Origin: Piezodorus guildinii
Lineage: Eukaryota > Arthropoda > Insecta > Hemiptera > Pentatomidae
Reading direction: 5' to 3'
Assembly (NCBI GenBank): GCA_023052935.1
Contig: CM041297.1
Span: forward strand, 112,900,277 to 112,964,276
DNA: 64,000 nucleotides
The position numbers were made by a program, and so were the translations under genes. The notes under the pieces were generated by a model. That model was not told where the DNA came from, ran no database searches, and was given only the letters and a program-made list of their open reading frames with translations. Below, piece after piece: positions 36,070 through 46,748 of the stretch (its first letter is position 1; the number at the start of each line of letters is the position of its first letter).

Positions 36070-36532
36070 GATATGCTTAATATGTGCTTAACTTTTCATT
36101 CTATTACAGTCACAACATTCCATTCATTCGTCAGTAACAAGCTGGTTAAAAATTTCTCCTGAACCAATTCCTCCCGAAAATATAAGTCTGATATTACGTT
36201 TTTAGCTGCTAAGCGGTATAGATTCTGTTTTTACTTTTAAGCCTTTAGTAAAGGAACACTGACAGAGGGGAAAACTGTGAAGGATGGCGTCATCAAGATG
36301 ATGTATTGCCTTTGGATAGGGGTATCCAGTCCTATTTGTCCTCAAATTCACTTGAAATCGATTGAATGACAATATCGGAGCAATGAATACGAAAGGATGA
36401 TCCCATGAAGTGCTCCATCTGTAAAGAGCTGTCAAGGCAGAAATAATCTCGTCCCTTTATTGAGACTATCACTTATCGTTTAAGTAACAGAAGAGTGGTC
36501 TAAACCCTTCTATACTAGAGTATATTAATTAT
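36070..36532. repeat. Rep-C, copy 2
   Basis: Closely matches 28335-28795 in the same orientation. Its left edge is replaced by the Rep-A insertion. Confidence 0.8.
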
Positions 36533-37380
36533 TCTCTCTATCATATTTTACTGGTTTTAACCATTTCTTTAGCATTTTTACAGATGTTTTATGAGAAATG
36601 CTACTGAGAAGTAAGAATTTCTATGCTTCTTAAATATAATCCTGAAGAATAGGTGAGTGTGGATTAACCAATAAGTAAAGGAACTGAAAAAGCGAGATTG
36701 AGCAGATTCCATCGACAATATATATAGAGAGAGAAACCTTCACGAGGGAAATTTATACTTCAAATTCATCTTTGCATGATTCATACCGGGCCTTTTATTT
36801 AAGGAACCGTAAATGCGGTCTGTTTGAGAGTTTCAATATCGGGGGAACATATTTCCACAAACGGATGGGATATTCCCTTTCATTTCCTTCTTTTTTGTTC
36901 CTCAGTTTTTTTTTTTTTAAGAAAATATCCGGAGGGTGGTGGGTAAAATGCGAGGTCCTCCCATATATCCCTTTTAAATTGTCTTCCTGAAGAAGGCTGG
37001 AGATTGTACGTGTGGGAGCCTCTTTATAACTGGAAGCCAGTCCCGGCCCGGTCCCGGTTAGATACTTATGACCCGCTATTGAATATTTCCCGAGCCTGCG
37101 GTCCTAAATTACGACCGCCCCCTAACGGTTGGGCACGTTCTTCTCCCCTCTGGGAGTTTGTGACCTTTCGGTTCGTGAGGACCTCGTAGGTGCTTTTTGT
37201 GAATCACGGCATATTACATGTAAATGCGTGTCTTATGTTTGTGCACACAAGTGGCGTCATATTCTATGTGCATTATTGTATTCTTAATATTTTCTTATTC
37301 TTAATGTGTTGTGAATAATCACGTTTTTATTTTTTATTTCACTTACCTGTATTAGTAGGGAAGTATTATAATCGTAAAAA
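36533..37380. other. No gene recognised; GC-richer stretch at about 36930-37200
   Basis: An open frame (37004-37189, 61 codons, MYVWEPLYNWKPVPAR...) lies in the GC-rich part. No family is recognised and composition alone could keep it open. Confidence 0.35.
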
Positions 37381-38268
37381 TCTGGTGCGGGCAACACACA
37401 CTTTCACTTACCTCCATTTTTAAAACCAATGAAAGAATTTTCAAAAACAGAGATAAAAAAATACGTGGAACTATTAAGGAATTAATTCAAATTAATTTAT
37501 ATAGAAACATGTGTTTCATTAAAAAATCTATTATATTATTATCTAAAATAATCAGTTAGTTTTATTTATTTCATCACTCCTATTAACTTTTAAAAGCTTG
37601 TGTATGAGATAATTTTTTTCTAAAATCTTTAGCTTTCCAACGGTATATCATACATGTATATTACTGCTCTTATGTTCAAAAACGAAAAATTGCATTAAAA
37701 AAATATTTTTTCTGTTTTCTCCTTTAGTTGTATCGAATTTATTCAATTTATATATTTACTTGTTTTTATCAGCGTTAACAAGATAATGTAGTTATTTTAT
37801 TGAAATCTACAAAATTAAAGGTACTTTAGGGGAAGAAAATTTAAAATATCGGCATTTAAGCCAAGTCAGACCCTTTTAATCAGAATAAAATCTAATGGAA
37901 ATTAAAGTAATTAAATTTTACATCGATATAGGGAGTTTAATCAAAATCGTCGGAACCGTTTTTGGAGAAAATCTAAAAAAGGTGCAAAATGCATAGTTTA
38001 AAGTGGCTCTTCTGGTAAGCTCATTTTGATGAAAAATGTTTTGTAACGTCTCGGGCGTATATTTGTCTTAAATATTAAATTTCAGTTTCATAGGACTTAC
38101 CGTTTTCTGCCCGGGAGTTACCACACACACACACACAGACCTTTTTGCGGGACTTGGTTATTTGGACTCAGGGGACCCTAAAACGTGTATTTCCGTTGAA
38201 AACTGGAATTCAAAAATTTTCACAATCGCAATACTTCCCCTTGCTAAATATAGTAAGTGAAAGTTAAA
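37381..38268 (+). repeat. Rep-A full-length copy
   Basis: The best copy for defining the family: TCTGGTGCGGGCAACACACA at the start, subterminal actttcacttacc, a CA tract at about 38122-38136, then ggaccctaaaacgtgtattt and a 3' hairpin acttccccttgcta / tagtaagtgaaagt (12 of 14 positions pair). It is immediately followed by a second copy on the opposite strand. Confidence 0.8.
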
Positions 38269-38299
38269 ATTATCGAATTCCAAGTAACGTGAATAGGTC

Positions 38300-38765
38300 T
38301 GTGTGCGTTGTAAGTCAGCTCTGGTAGTATTCTAGTAATTGTATAAAACTGATATTTCATATTTAAGAAGCCTAAGATGTCACAGCATTTTTATTAAAAT
38401 CCACTTAGGATAAGATCTACTTTATACTATGCATTATAAATCTGCTTACTATTCTCCCAAAACGGCTCCAACGAATTTAATTAAAATCATTAAATCGATG
38501 TGAAATTTAAGGGGTTAGAATATCATGTAGGTTATGTGCTGATTGAAATAGTCAGACAGAGCTGAAACGCCGATTTTTTTTATCGAACATAAACTTATAG
38601 ATTTTAAAGCTAAAGCTTTTAGAGTAAATGTTATTTTACATACACAATTGTGGAAGGCAACGTAAAATGACGAATAGGGCATAAATTATGTAATATTGTA
38701 CATATCAATTTTATATTCTTATTTTATTTAATCTTAAATATACGTCTCCAGCAAAACAATATAAT
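38300..38765 (-). repeat. Rep-A minus copy, partial
   Basis: Body text on the minus strand (revcomp of atcatgtaggttatgtgctg and catcgattta). With the preceding plus copy it makes a tail-to-tail inverted pair. Confidence 0.6.
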
Positions 38766-39120
38766 TAATTGATTTTTTTTTAACTAACATTATTTATACC
38801 CCAGTAAAATAAGGCTGAAATTCAAGATTTGTGGGAATCGGTTCGGACAAGGCAGGACTAAGATACTTCTTAATGGTCCTATATAAAATTTCCCTAAGTT
38901 ATCGGCATCGCAGGTGTTTAGCTTTAATTTTAGGAGCCGGAAAACCTCGCATTTTCGCACTTTTTTTAGTTAGCAGCGACAACTCGAAAATGGTGCTTCC
39001 TTTAAAAAATATCTTTCTTTCCAAATATAAAGAACGTTATTATGATTATATCAATTGGAACAATCTCTTCTTGTTTTTGTTTACATGCATTTATTTATCC
39101 ATACATGTCAATTATTAATC

Positions 39121-39160
39121 TTATAACGTTTCGAGGTTTCACATGCCTCATCTTCAGATG
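39121..39160 (-). ncRNA. Hammerhead-like motif, left arm (39 kb element)
   Basis: The reverse complement of the motif at 39381-39420: CTGAAGA, stem GAGG/CCTC, GAAAC. One extra base sits between the first core block and the stem, unlike the textbook hammerhead. Confidence 0.35.
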
Positions 39161-39380
39161 TTCAATATTATATCCATTTCCATATCGTTACTCAATATAG
39201 GTCATTTAACACTACAATTCATTCACATTAAACTAAACAGTTTAGTACACATGATAGTTTCAAGTACACAAGAGAAATTAATATATGTGATGGTGAAAAG
39301 TTAAAATTTGATAATGTGAATGAATTGTAGTGTTAAATGACCTATATTGAGTAAGATATGGAAATGGATATAATATTGAA

Positions 39381-39420
39381 CATCTGAAGATGAGGCATGT
39401 GAAACCTCGAAACGTTATAA
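39381..39420 (+). ncRNA. Hammerhead-like motif, right arm (39 kb element)
   Basis: CTGAAGA fits the CUGANGA core, then T, then stem GAGG/CCTC with a 9-nt loop, then GAAACGTT. Helix I and helix III are short or absent in the local sequence, so activity is uncertain. Confidence 0.35.
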
Positions 39421-39546
39421 GATTAATAATTGACATATATGGATAAATAAATGCATATAAACAAAAACAAGAAGAGATTGTTCCAGTTGATATAATCATA
39501 TTCTAAAATACTGTTCTATAATAGTAATTGATATAAAAGAACGTTA

Positions 39547-40010
39547 AATTTCTTTTCCAAATGTTACCTTAGTCAGTAAATTTGGTTTAGTGATATTGCT
39601 TATTGCATAAAAGCTTATTTCCATATATTTTAAATGTATAGTATTGTATGCAAATTCGAAAATGTATAATACATTGTATCAAGTCGGAGGATGTGATGAG
39701 AGTAAAGATAAAAGCAATATTTTAAGTGATTATTGAAGACGATATGTTATAATTCACTAACCCCTGTAAATATCACGTAAAAGTAACATGTAATTGTTGC
39801 AATAACCACAACATGTATAAAGTTTGAGGCATGTGGCCACTTGTAAATTATTGAAAAATAAAAATCTTAATCCTAAACAAAAAGTTATAATTTATATTAT
39901 AGAAGAGAAAGACATGTTATTATACTATATATAGACTTTTTAAATCGATTTCAAGTAATAGAATGTGAGTGAATGTTTTTTTCGTATTCAGCATTGGCTA
40001 AAATAACAGT
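39547..40010. other. AT-rich sequence, no gene seen
   Basis: No ORF or repeat boundary that I can support. Confidence 0.5.
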
Positions 40011-40029
40011 CTTCTTTGCCTAATATGTT

Positions 40030-40195
40030 GGAATCAAACCTAAAAGATAGCCCTAGGGCTTTTTAAATAGTAGTCCCGACGTATGATAACAGGTACTCGT
40101 TAATGATACTAACTTAAGTTGACTGTGCAAAATTTAGGAATCCTACTGTAGCATGGTCCGATTAGACACAGCATAAAGTAACATTAAATGACCAA
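40030..40195 (+). repeat. SINE-A copy, degenerate
   Basis: Plus-strand SINE-A: gaatcaaacct (B-box side), agggctttttaaatagtagtc, ggtactcgttaatga, aaatttaggaatcctactgt, then cataaagtaacattaaatga. Confidence 0.55.
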
Positions 40196-40297
40196 CCGAA
40201 AAAAAAATCGTTTTATGTAATGCATTTCAGAAGAGAAAAAAATGAAGAATTCAAACTTCATTGAAGTAAAACAAAAAAAAAACAACAACAACAATTT

Positions 40298-40710
40298 CAG
40301 CATTTAAGCCCTGTCAGACTATTTTAATCAGAATAAAACCTACATAATATTAAAACTCATTAAACTTTACTTCGATATAGCGAGTATAATCAAAATAGTT
40401 AGAGCCGTTTTTGGGAAAATCGTAAAAATATGCGAAATGCATATTATAAAGTAGATCTCCCGGTCAGCTGATTTTAATGAAAATGATTCTGTAACATCTC
40501 GGGTGTATAGTTGTTTTAAATATGAAATTTCAGTTCCGTTAACTTTTCGTTAACGCGGGGGAGTTACCACACACACAGACCTTTTTGCGGGATTGGTCGT
40601 TTTGACTCAGGGTACCCTAAAAAGTGTATTTCCGTCGAAAACTGGAATTCGAAACTTTTCACGATCGCGATACATTTCCTTACTACATATTTCATATATA
40701 GATAAGTGAA
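40298..40710 (+). repeat. Rep-A copy, 5' truncated
   Basis: Starts in the body after (CAA)4 at 40282-40293, contains the short CA tract at about 40568-40577 and ends with the 3' hairpin and agtgaaagt. Similar text (aaaatgaaga ... acttcattgaag) occurs on both sides, at about 40240 and 40712, as if a ~30-bp segment were duplicated around it. Confidence 0.65.
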
Positions 40711-40749
40711 AGTAAAATGAAGATTTTGAACTTCATTGAAGCAAAAAGA

Positions 40750-41100
40750 AAAAACACTTAAAGTTGAATAAAAAAGATCACCCGAGTGATTCGTTGATCG
40801 CTCTGACTAGATACTGTCTAAGAGTCGAAAAGGTGAAATATATCTTCCTTTTTTTAAAATCCCCATAAGTGTAGAGAACCCGAGGGAGTAGAAAAGAGAT
40901 ATTACGACGAAGAATGATCGTTCGCCGTAGAGCAGTTTAGATCTGTGCCGCGGCCCGGCAGATTCAAGTCCCGGGAGGCGGCGCCTTTATTACGAGTCAG
41001 TGAACTTCCTTCAGTGCTTTCCCACTCGATAAGAAGATTTCATTTTCATTAATGTCGACTGCAAAGAAATATCGTTAGAAATTTAAAAGAAACTGAGAAT
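40750..41100. other. No gene; B-box-like GC patch
   Basis: cggcagattcaagtcccggg at about 40959-40978 resembles the T-arm of a tRNA or tRNA-derived SINE, but I cannot fold a complete cloverleaf from the surrounding sequence. Confidence 0.35.
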
Positions 41101-41105
41101 GTTTT

Positions 41106-41132
41106 AGGTTTATTATTTTCAATAATAAACCT
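41106..41132 (-). repeat. Rep-B terminal hairpin
   Basis: AGGTTTATTATT-ttc-AATAATAAACCT, a perfect 12-bp stem with a 3-nt loop. It matches the palindrome at the end of Rep-B at 22.93 kb and, more loosely, 3.20 and 44.24 kb. The adjoining text suggests a minus-strand end. Confidence 0.7.
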
Positions 41133-41202
41133 TTGCAGTCAACCGGAAAAAATGTTTGAGGTATTCTGTTTAATGATGCGTAAGTTATACACCTCTAACT
41201 AG

Positions 41203-42191
41203 GTTATTATGGGATATAGATAAAAAACAAAAAAAAATCTTATCTCATTGTTAAAATCGATTTAAGAAATATTCAATAAATTTAAAATTAAAAAAAAAAG
41301 TACAATAAAGTTACGTTGGAAGTATATGTTTTAGATTAAATAACAAAAGTATATGAAATTTGTACGTTCAATAATCACTAATGTTTATGCTCAATTCACA
41401 AACTTCCACAACTTTGTATATAAGGTTAATTTTTTTTGTTCACCAAAACATTTAAAATACTTTCCTTCTTATGTTCTGGAAAAAAAATTAGCTAAACATA
41501 TATTTGCTGATTTCTCCTTTAGCTGGTTAAAAAAAAAAAAAAAAATTGCTATTATGTAATAATAAATTTGCAATACATTTTTAACTATATTTTCTACCTA
41601 CAAAAATAACTGGGGTAAAGTATCAATTGTTTTTCATTTCTTTTTTATAATTATTCTGTTTTTGGATGAGGAAGATGGTTGGGGGTGCGGTCATAAATTA
41701 AAAACACACAATTAAAAATAAGCGTTATTTTAATTATGTGCCGACGTTTCGGCCTACAATGTGGGCCTTCATCAGGGCTAAAAGAAACAAGATAACAACC
41801 AATGTAATTATAGACTTAATAATGCGTTAGGTATATAATAATAATATGACAGTAATAAATTGATAATAAGATGACAATTATAAAGTATGGAAATAAGGTA
41901 ACAGTTATAAAGTATGGAAATAAACAAAATTAAGATGATAGTTATAAAGTATGGAAGTAGACATAATTGAGATGATAATATTGTAATGAGAATATATAAA
42001 TAGAGACTAAGTAAATGAAAAAAAAAATGATAAAGGAAAAATATGTGAACAATTAAAATTTTAAATATTAACAATTTTGAGTTGATATATTGACTATATT
42101 TTTTTATATATTACCTATACCCTTAACTATGTTTTTAATATATTACCGTCATATATCAACTCAAAATTGTTAATATTTAATATAATATATT
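41203..42191 (+). repeat. 989-bp tandem unit, first copy
   Basis: Nearly identical to the segment starting at 42192. It contains part of Rep-B (to about 41665), a complete left arm of the inverted-arm element, the 61-bp loop at 42091-42151 in one orientation, and only about 30 bp of the right arm. The 88-codon and 68-codon open frames in it are compositional. Confidence 0.85.
41738..41780 (-). ncRNA. Hammerhead-like motif in tandem unit 1
   Basis: On the minus strand: GCC, CTGATGA, A, stem GGCC/GGCC with a 9-nt loop, GAAACGTC, GGC. The GCC/GGC pair could be helix I. ACGT could form helix III only between two molecules. Confidence 0.4.
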
Positions 42192-43110
42192 GTTATTATG
42201 GGATATAGATAAAAAACAAAAAAAAATCTTATCTCATTGTTAAAATCGATTTAAGAAATATTCAATAAATTTAAAATTAAAAAAAAAAGTACAATAAAGT
42301 TACGTTGGAAGTATATGTTTTAGATTAAATAACAAAAGTATATGGAATTTGTACGTTCAATAATCACTAATGTTTATGCTCAATTCACAAACTTCCACAA
42401 CTTTGTATATAAGGTTAATTTTTTTTGTTCACCAAAACATTTAAAATACTTTCCTTCTTATGTTCTGGAAAAAAAATTAGCTAAACATATATTTGCTGAT
42501 TTCTCCTTTAGCTGGTTAAAAAAAAAAAAAAAAAATTGCTATTATGTAATAATAAATTTGCAATACATTTTTAACTATATTTTCTACCTACAAAAATAAC
42601 TGGGGTAAAGTATCAATTGTTTTTCATTTCTTTTTTATAATTATTCTGTTTTTGGATGAGGAAGATGGTTGGGGGTGCGGTCATAAATTAAAAACACACA
42701 ATTAAAAATAAGCGTTATTTTAATTATGTGCCGACGTTTCGGCCTACAATGTGGGCCTTCATCAGGGCTAAAAGAAACAAGATAACAACCAATGTAATTA
42801 TAGACTTAATAATGCGTTAGGTATATAATAATAATATGACAGTAATAAATTATGGGAACATAAATAATATTAAATGTAAAATGATAATAAGATGACAATT
42901 ATAAAGTATGGAAATAAGGTAACAGTTATAAAGTATGGAAATAAACAAAATTAAGATGATAGTTATAAAGTATGGAAGTAGACATAATTGAGATGATAAT
43001 ATTGTAATGAGAATATATAAATAGAGACTAAGTAAATGAAAAAAAAAATGATAAAGGAAAAATATGTGAACAATTAAAATTTTAAATATTAACAATTTTG
43101 AGTTGATATA
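42192..43110 (+). repeat. Tandem unit, second copy (Rep-B part plus left arm)
   Basis: Matches 41203-42090 with one notable change: a ~31-bp insertion near 42852-42882 (gggaacataaataatattaa and on) that is absent from both the first unit and the right arm at 43.4 kb. It is followed by the loop in the opposite orientation. Confidence 0.85.
42728..42770 (-). ncRNA. Hammerhead-like motif, left arm (42.7 kb element)
   Basis: Identical in sequence to the motif at 41738-41780. Confidence 0.4.
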
Positions 43111-43481
43111 TGACGGTAATATATTAAAAACATAGTTAAGGGTATAGGTAATATATAAAAAAATATAGTCAATATATCAACTCAAAATTGTTAATATTTA
43201 AAATTTTAATTGTTCACATATTTTTCCTTTATCATTTTTTTTTTCATTTACTTAGTCTCTATTTATATATTCTCATTACAATATTATCATCTCAATTATG
43301 TCTACTTCCATACTTTATAACTATCATCTTAATTTTGTTTATTTCCATACTTTATAACTGTTACCTTATTTCCATACTTTATAATTGTCATCTTATTATC
43401 AATTTATTACTGTCATATTATTATTATATACCTAACGCATTATTAAGTCTATAATTACATTGGTTGTTATCTTGTTTCTTT

Positions 43482-43524
43482 TAGCCCTGATGAAGGCCCA
43501 CATTGTAGGCCGAAACGTCGGCAC
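43482..43524 (+). ncRNA. Hammerhead-like motif, right arm (42.7 kb element)
   Basis: agcc, CTGATGA, A, GGCC-loop-GGCC, GAAACGTC, GGCAC. It is the mirror of the left-arm motif, so any transcript across the element carries it once in sense from each strand. Confidence 0.42.
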
Positions 43525-43640
43525 ATAATTAAAATAACGCTTATTTTTAATTGTGTGTTTTTAATTTATGACCGCACCCCCAACCATCTTCCTCATCTAA
43601 TTTCTCTACGGTCAACAAAACTCCATCATTCTGTTTTTGG

Positions 43641-44290
43641 TTATGAAACACTAATAATTTTTTTTTCTATCTTAAAAAGTAACCGAGTTATTGAATTAAA
43701 TCACTTTTGATTAGCCACAATTTTTAAAATAACGAGCTGATATCAACGTCTAGGTATTAGGGTCAACCTTACATGCCCTAGTATTTTTTGTGGCGAATTT
43801 CAAAAAAATCGATCGTTTAGTCGGAGAAACAGCGCCGACGGCTTTTTTTATTGTTTACTGACTTCGTGTATCTTTGTTTATTTATTTAACGTCTCTATAT
43901 GCTACTATGGCTAATCGGACGATGCTACAGTGGGAGTCCTAAATTTTGCCTAGCCAGGTTTTATTAGGAGAGTGACCTTTAACGAGTACCTGACATCGCA
44001 CTGGCTCAGGACCACCTCTTAACGTCCCCTCCGAAGGACGGCATAGCTAAGGATATTTTACTCCCATTAAAAAATCCTAGGACCACTTGCGGGTTTGAAC
44101 CCAAGACCTTTGGCATAGGAGGCCGTTATGCTAACCACCCAGCTACAAGTGATCCCTCGCGTATCTGTAAACGTAAGCATTCATATTTTGAGAGGAGTAA
44201 TTTTTTATTTTATTTTTTATTTTGGGCATTTGAAAAGGTTCATAATTAAAAATAATAAACCAGAAACAAACTATACAAAAAATTCATTAG
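43641..44290 (+). repeat. Rep-B copy 3, split by a SINE
   Basis: Continues the Rep-B blocks (tctatcttaaaaagtaaccgag, gagctgatatcaacgtctag) after the inverted-arm element, is interrupted at 43874-44155, and ends with the GGTTCATAATT / AATAATAAACC palindrome at 44237-44261. Confidence 0.72.
43874..44155 (-). repeat. SINE-A, full copy with tRNA-like head
   Basis: On the minus strand the head reads tagctgggtgg (A-box-like) and ggttcaaaccc (a perfect B-box form), then the SINE-A body and an (aaataa)n tail. It is flanked by ttcgtgtatct (43863-43873) and ctcgcgtatct (44156-44166), an 11-bp duplication with small differences. Transcription by RNA polymerase III is inferred from the boxes. Confidence 0.82.
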
Positions 44291-46748
44291 GATTTTTTTC
44301 TTAATTTGTATCAATCTAAATAGACATCCTAACAGAAAGGACGGTTTAAATTAAATTTGTAAAGGAATGAGAGAATATATTTTATAAATAGTTTGATGAA
44401 AAAGATGAAAAATGCTATTAGTAACTTGAGTTTACAATCACATGCTTTAAATTAATTTAAAAATCCAATAAAAATAAATATATAAAACTGTATGCGTTAT
44501 GAATACCAGCTCGTAGTAATAAGTATTTCCTCAAACAATTTGTTCCTTTTAATGCCTTTATATTAGAAATAGTGAAGGTTCCAAGTGAGGAGTGCTCAAT
44601 CTGCTTGAACGTTGATTACTGCACAAGCACTAGAGGTATCCAATGAGCTAAGTTAACGTTACATTAAGTAATGAGGAAAGTCTGCTGCTTAGCTTGTGGA
44701 ACCTAAGGTGAAGTAAGGGGACAATGAACTCGACCAGCCAGGCAAACAGGAAAGGATTAAGGGGTGAATAAATGGAAAACCAAATCCTTTCCTTGAAGGA
44801 GGGTTCCAGGAGGCTTATGGTAAGAATTCACTGATCACAAAGGACTCAAAGAAGATTGGAAGTCGTCATTATAAAAGTTGGCGTATTAAAAGAAAAATGT
44901 AGATCTTGACCCCTAAGCATTGAATGTAACACAGTTATGAAAGTTATGTATTAAATTTATTTATTTATTTGTTAGTCCGTCTCTACCCCTAAGGGTCATT
45001 TGTATTATCAAAATAATTATATTCGGTTGGGTACTCTTCAATTTTTGAGAATCAGTATTTTTATTTCTATTTAGGTTTCTGTTTCTCATCACGAACAGGT
45101 GGACAAACTATGTAAGTTATCTAACTATAGACGACCACATAGTAGCTATGCGTAGATTGATAAACCCGGCAAAACGCATTATTGTTTTCAATGTATGTCC
45201 CAGTATAACAAAAACATTATAGAGAACGGATTGAAGAAAATGGGAATCAGACTTCTTTTTCTGATGACATTTTTCAGGGAAGGTTACCAAAATCTTAAAA
45301 CGCTGGCAGGTGTATATTAATCAGGAAGGGACTTGGCACTTAAAACATTTGTTGTCATTTTAAACGAGGATATCTGCCACCTTATTTGTCTACTAGAAGA
45401 TATCTTAATCACTTATGTATTAAATTAATATTATGTTGATAATTTATTTTTTTATATGCTTTTATTTAAAAAAAAATGTAAAATATTGCACACAAAAGTA
45501 AGATATATTTAACAGTATAAATATGTACCTAATGTTAGTAAAACAACACCTTAATCACATTTATCTCTGAATTATTTCCATCGCCGTTTGTCTGAGCAAA
45601 AAATGTTATTGTAGAATTTAGAAATTATTTTAACTAATACTTTTGTGATAAGCGTGATAATTTTGGGAATATTCATAAAAAACTTTTAAAAATTAGTTTA
45701 TTTTACTTCACATCTTCTTCCCTACGAAACCCTAAACAGGATCATCCGGAGGTGTGTACTATCTATTTTATAAAGTACACTGAACAATGTATAATGACGT
45801 TTAGCTAACTTTTTATAATGTGTATCTTACCAATAATATTATTTGAAAATGTAACTCTTGTGCGTGAGTGGGAATGTGCAGTGTTGAATCTGTTAAATGC
45901 CAACCTTTCCAGCTTATTAACATTCAATGAGTAAAGAAATATAAAAAAACAGCCATATTGAAATTGTTTTTTCATTAGGTTGCTATTGCACTTCGAGGTG
46001 AAGCAAGCATTGTGTGTAGATCGTAGGAGTTTGTTTTAAGCAGATTGTTGAGTTGAAACATAAGTTCCAACTCGTAAGTGGTTCTTACATTCATTTCTAA
46101 CACTATAATGAAGCATCTGGTCCGGGGACATAAAACATTAACACGAAGTAGATTTCCATGTACTATTATAATATTGACTGAATTATTTCTAGGTCAGAAT
46201 GGCTTTAGTACTTACTTCCCTCTATACATCACAGAGAAATTTAGGTAAACAGAAAAAAAAAAAATCAATTTTTTTAGCTTTAGTATTTATAAATTAAAAA
46301 TAGATTTCTGCCGTGTTAGAAACTTTTCCAATCCCTCAGAAAAGAATTTCAAATCTTTAAAATTGATAATTGAAAAAACGCATTATCTATTTTTTAATTA
46401 ACACTACCTGTGCCTAGAACTTTTATGACTGAGAAGAATATTTCCCATTGGCAGAAAAATGTTGTCAAAAGTTACGATTATTCCAGGAAAAACCATCTGT
46501 TGTATTTTTGGAACACTGAGTATAAATAGGTTAAATTTTTGACACGTAACTATTAGTCTAGGTGTACAGAGATATAGCAGAGTTTTATTACCTAGCTCTA
46601 ACAGTTTTCGTGAGCTCACCTGGCAGGACGTTTAAGCTCACCGTTATTCTAACGTGTTTAATTTTCATCACAAGACAGAAAATAGTCGTTTCGGAAGAGA
46701 ACTGTAGCAAGAACCTTAGAACGCTGTATTTTTATTATTATTTTTTTT
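44291..46748. other. No gene seen
   Basis: A mixture of AT-rich and moderate-GC stretches (44580-44880 and 45860-46200). No frame with a recognisable domain on either strand. Confidence 0.45.

Larger units (their letters stand above)
39040..39530 (+). mobile_element. Inverted-arm element with hammerhead-like motifs, copy 1
   Basis: Two long arms (about 39040-39240 and 39300-39500) are near-perfect inverted repeats around a short centre. A tail of about 30 nt, ttctaaaatactgttctata and on, follows only the right arm. Flanking duplications are atataaagaacgtta (39025-39039) and atataaaagaacgtta (39531-39546). Each arm holds CTGAAGA, a GAGG/CCTC hairpin and GAAACG. It is non-coding. The layout resembles Penelope-like terminal repeats in inverted orientation. 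Confidence 0.75.
42656..43627 (+). mobile_element. Inverted-arm element with hammerhead-like motifs, copy 2
   Basis: The left arm starts with atgaggaagatggttggggg and the right arm ends with its inverse near 43600. A one-sided tail of about 30 nt (taatttctctacggtcaac and on) comes next, then the target duplication attctgtttttgg (42643-42655 and 43628-43640; also present at 41653-41665 in the tandem unit). The target is the Rep-B body. Arms are about 435-455 bp and the loop is 61 bp. There is no RT or endonuclease ORF, so it would need proteins in trans. Confidence 0.78.

Noticed and set aside
36772..37189. GC-rich ORFs at 36772 and 37004 as host exons
   Set aside because: No recognisable domain, no good acceptor/donor pair, and open frames are expected from GC content.
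40925..40990. Possible tRNA gene (cagattcaagtccc resembles a T-arm)
   Set aside because: No matching acceptor, D or anticodon stems could be formed. At most a tRNA-derived fragment.
43188..43454. 88-codon hydrophobic ORF repeated on both arms at 41.8, 42.9 and 43.2 kb, looking like a conserved membrane protein
   Set aside because: It is repeated because the DNA arms are repeated. Composition is AT-driven and one copy is changed by an insertion.
41203..43640. CRISPR-like or satellite array
   Set aside because: Only two tandem units plus an inverted arm, no spacers. A eukaryotic inverted-repeat element explains it.
46404..46748. Continuation of the mariner transposase with a DDE/D core
   Set aside because: No catalytic motif or terminal inverted repeat found in the adjoining sequence on either side.
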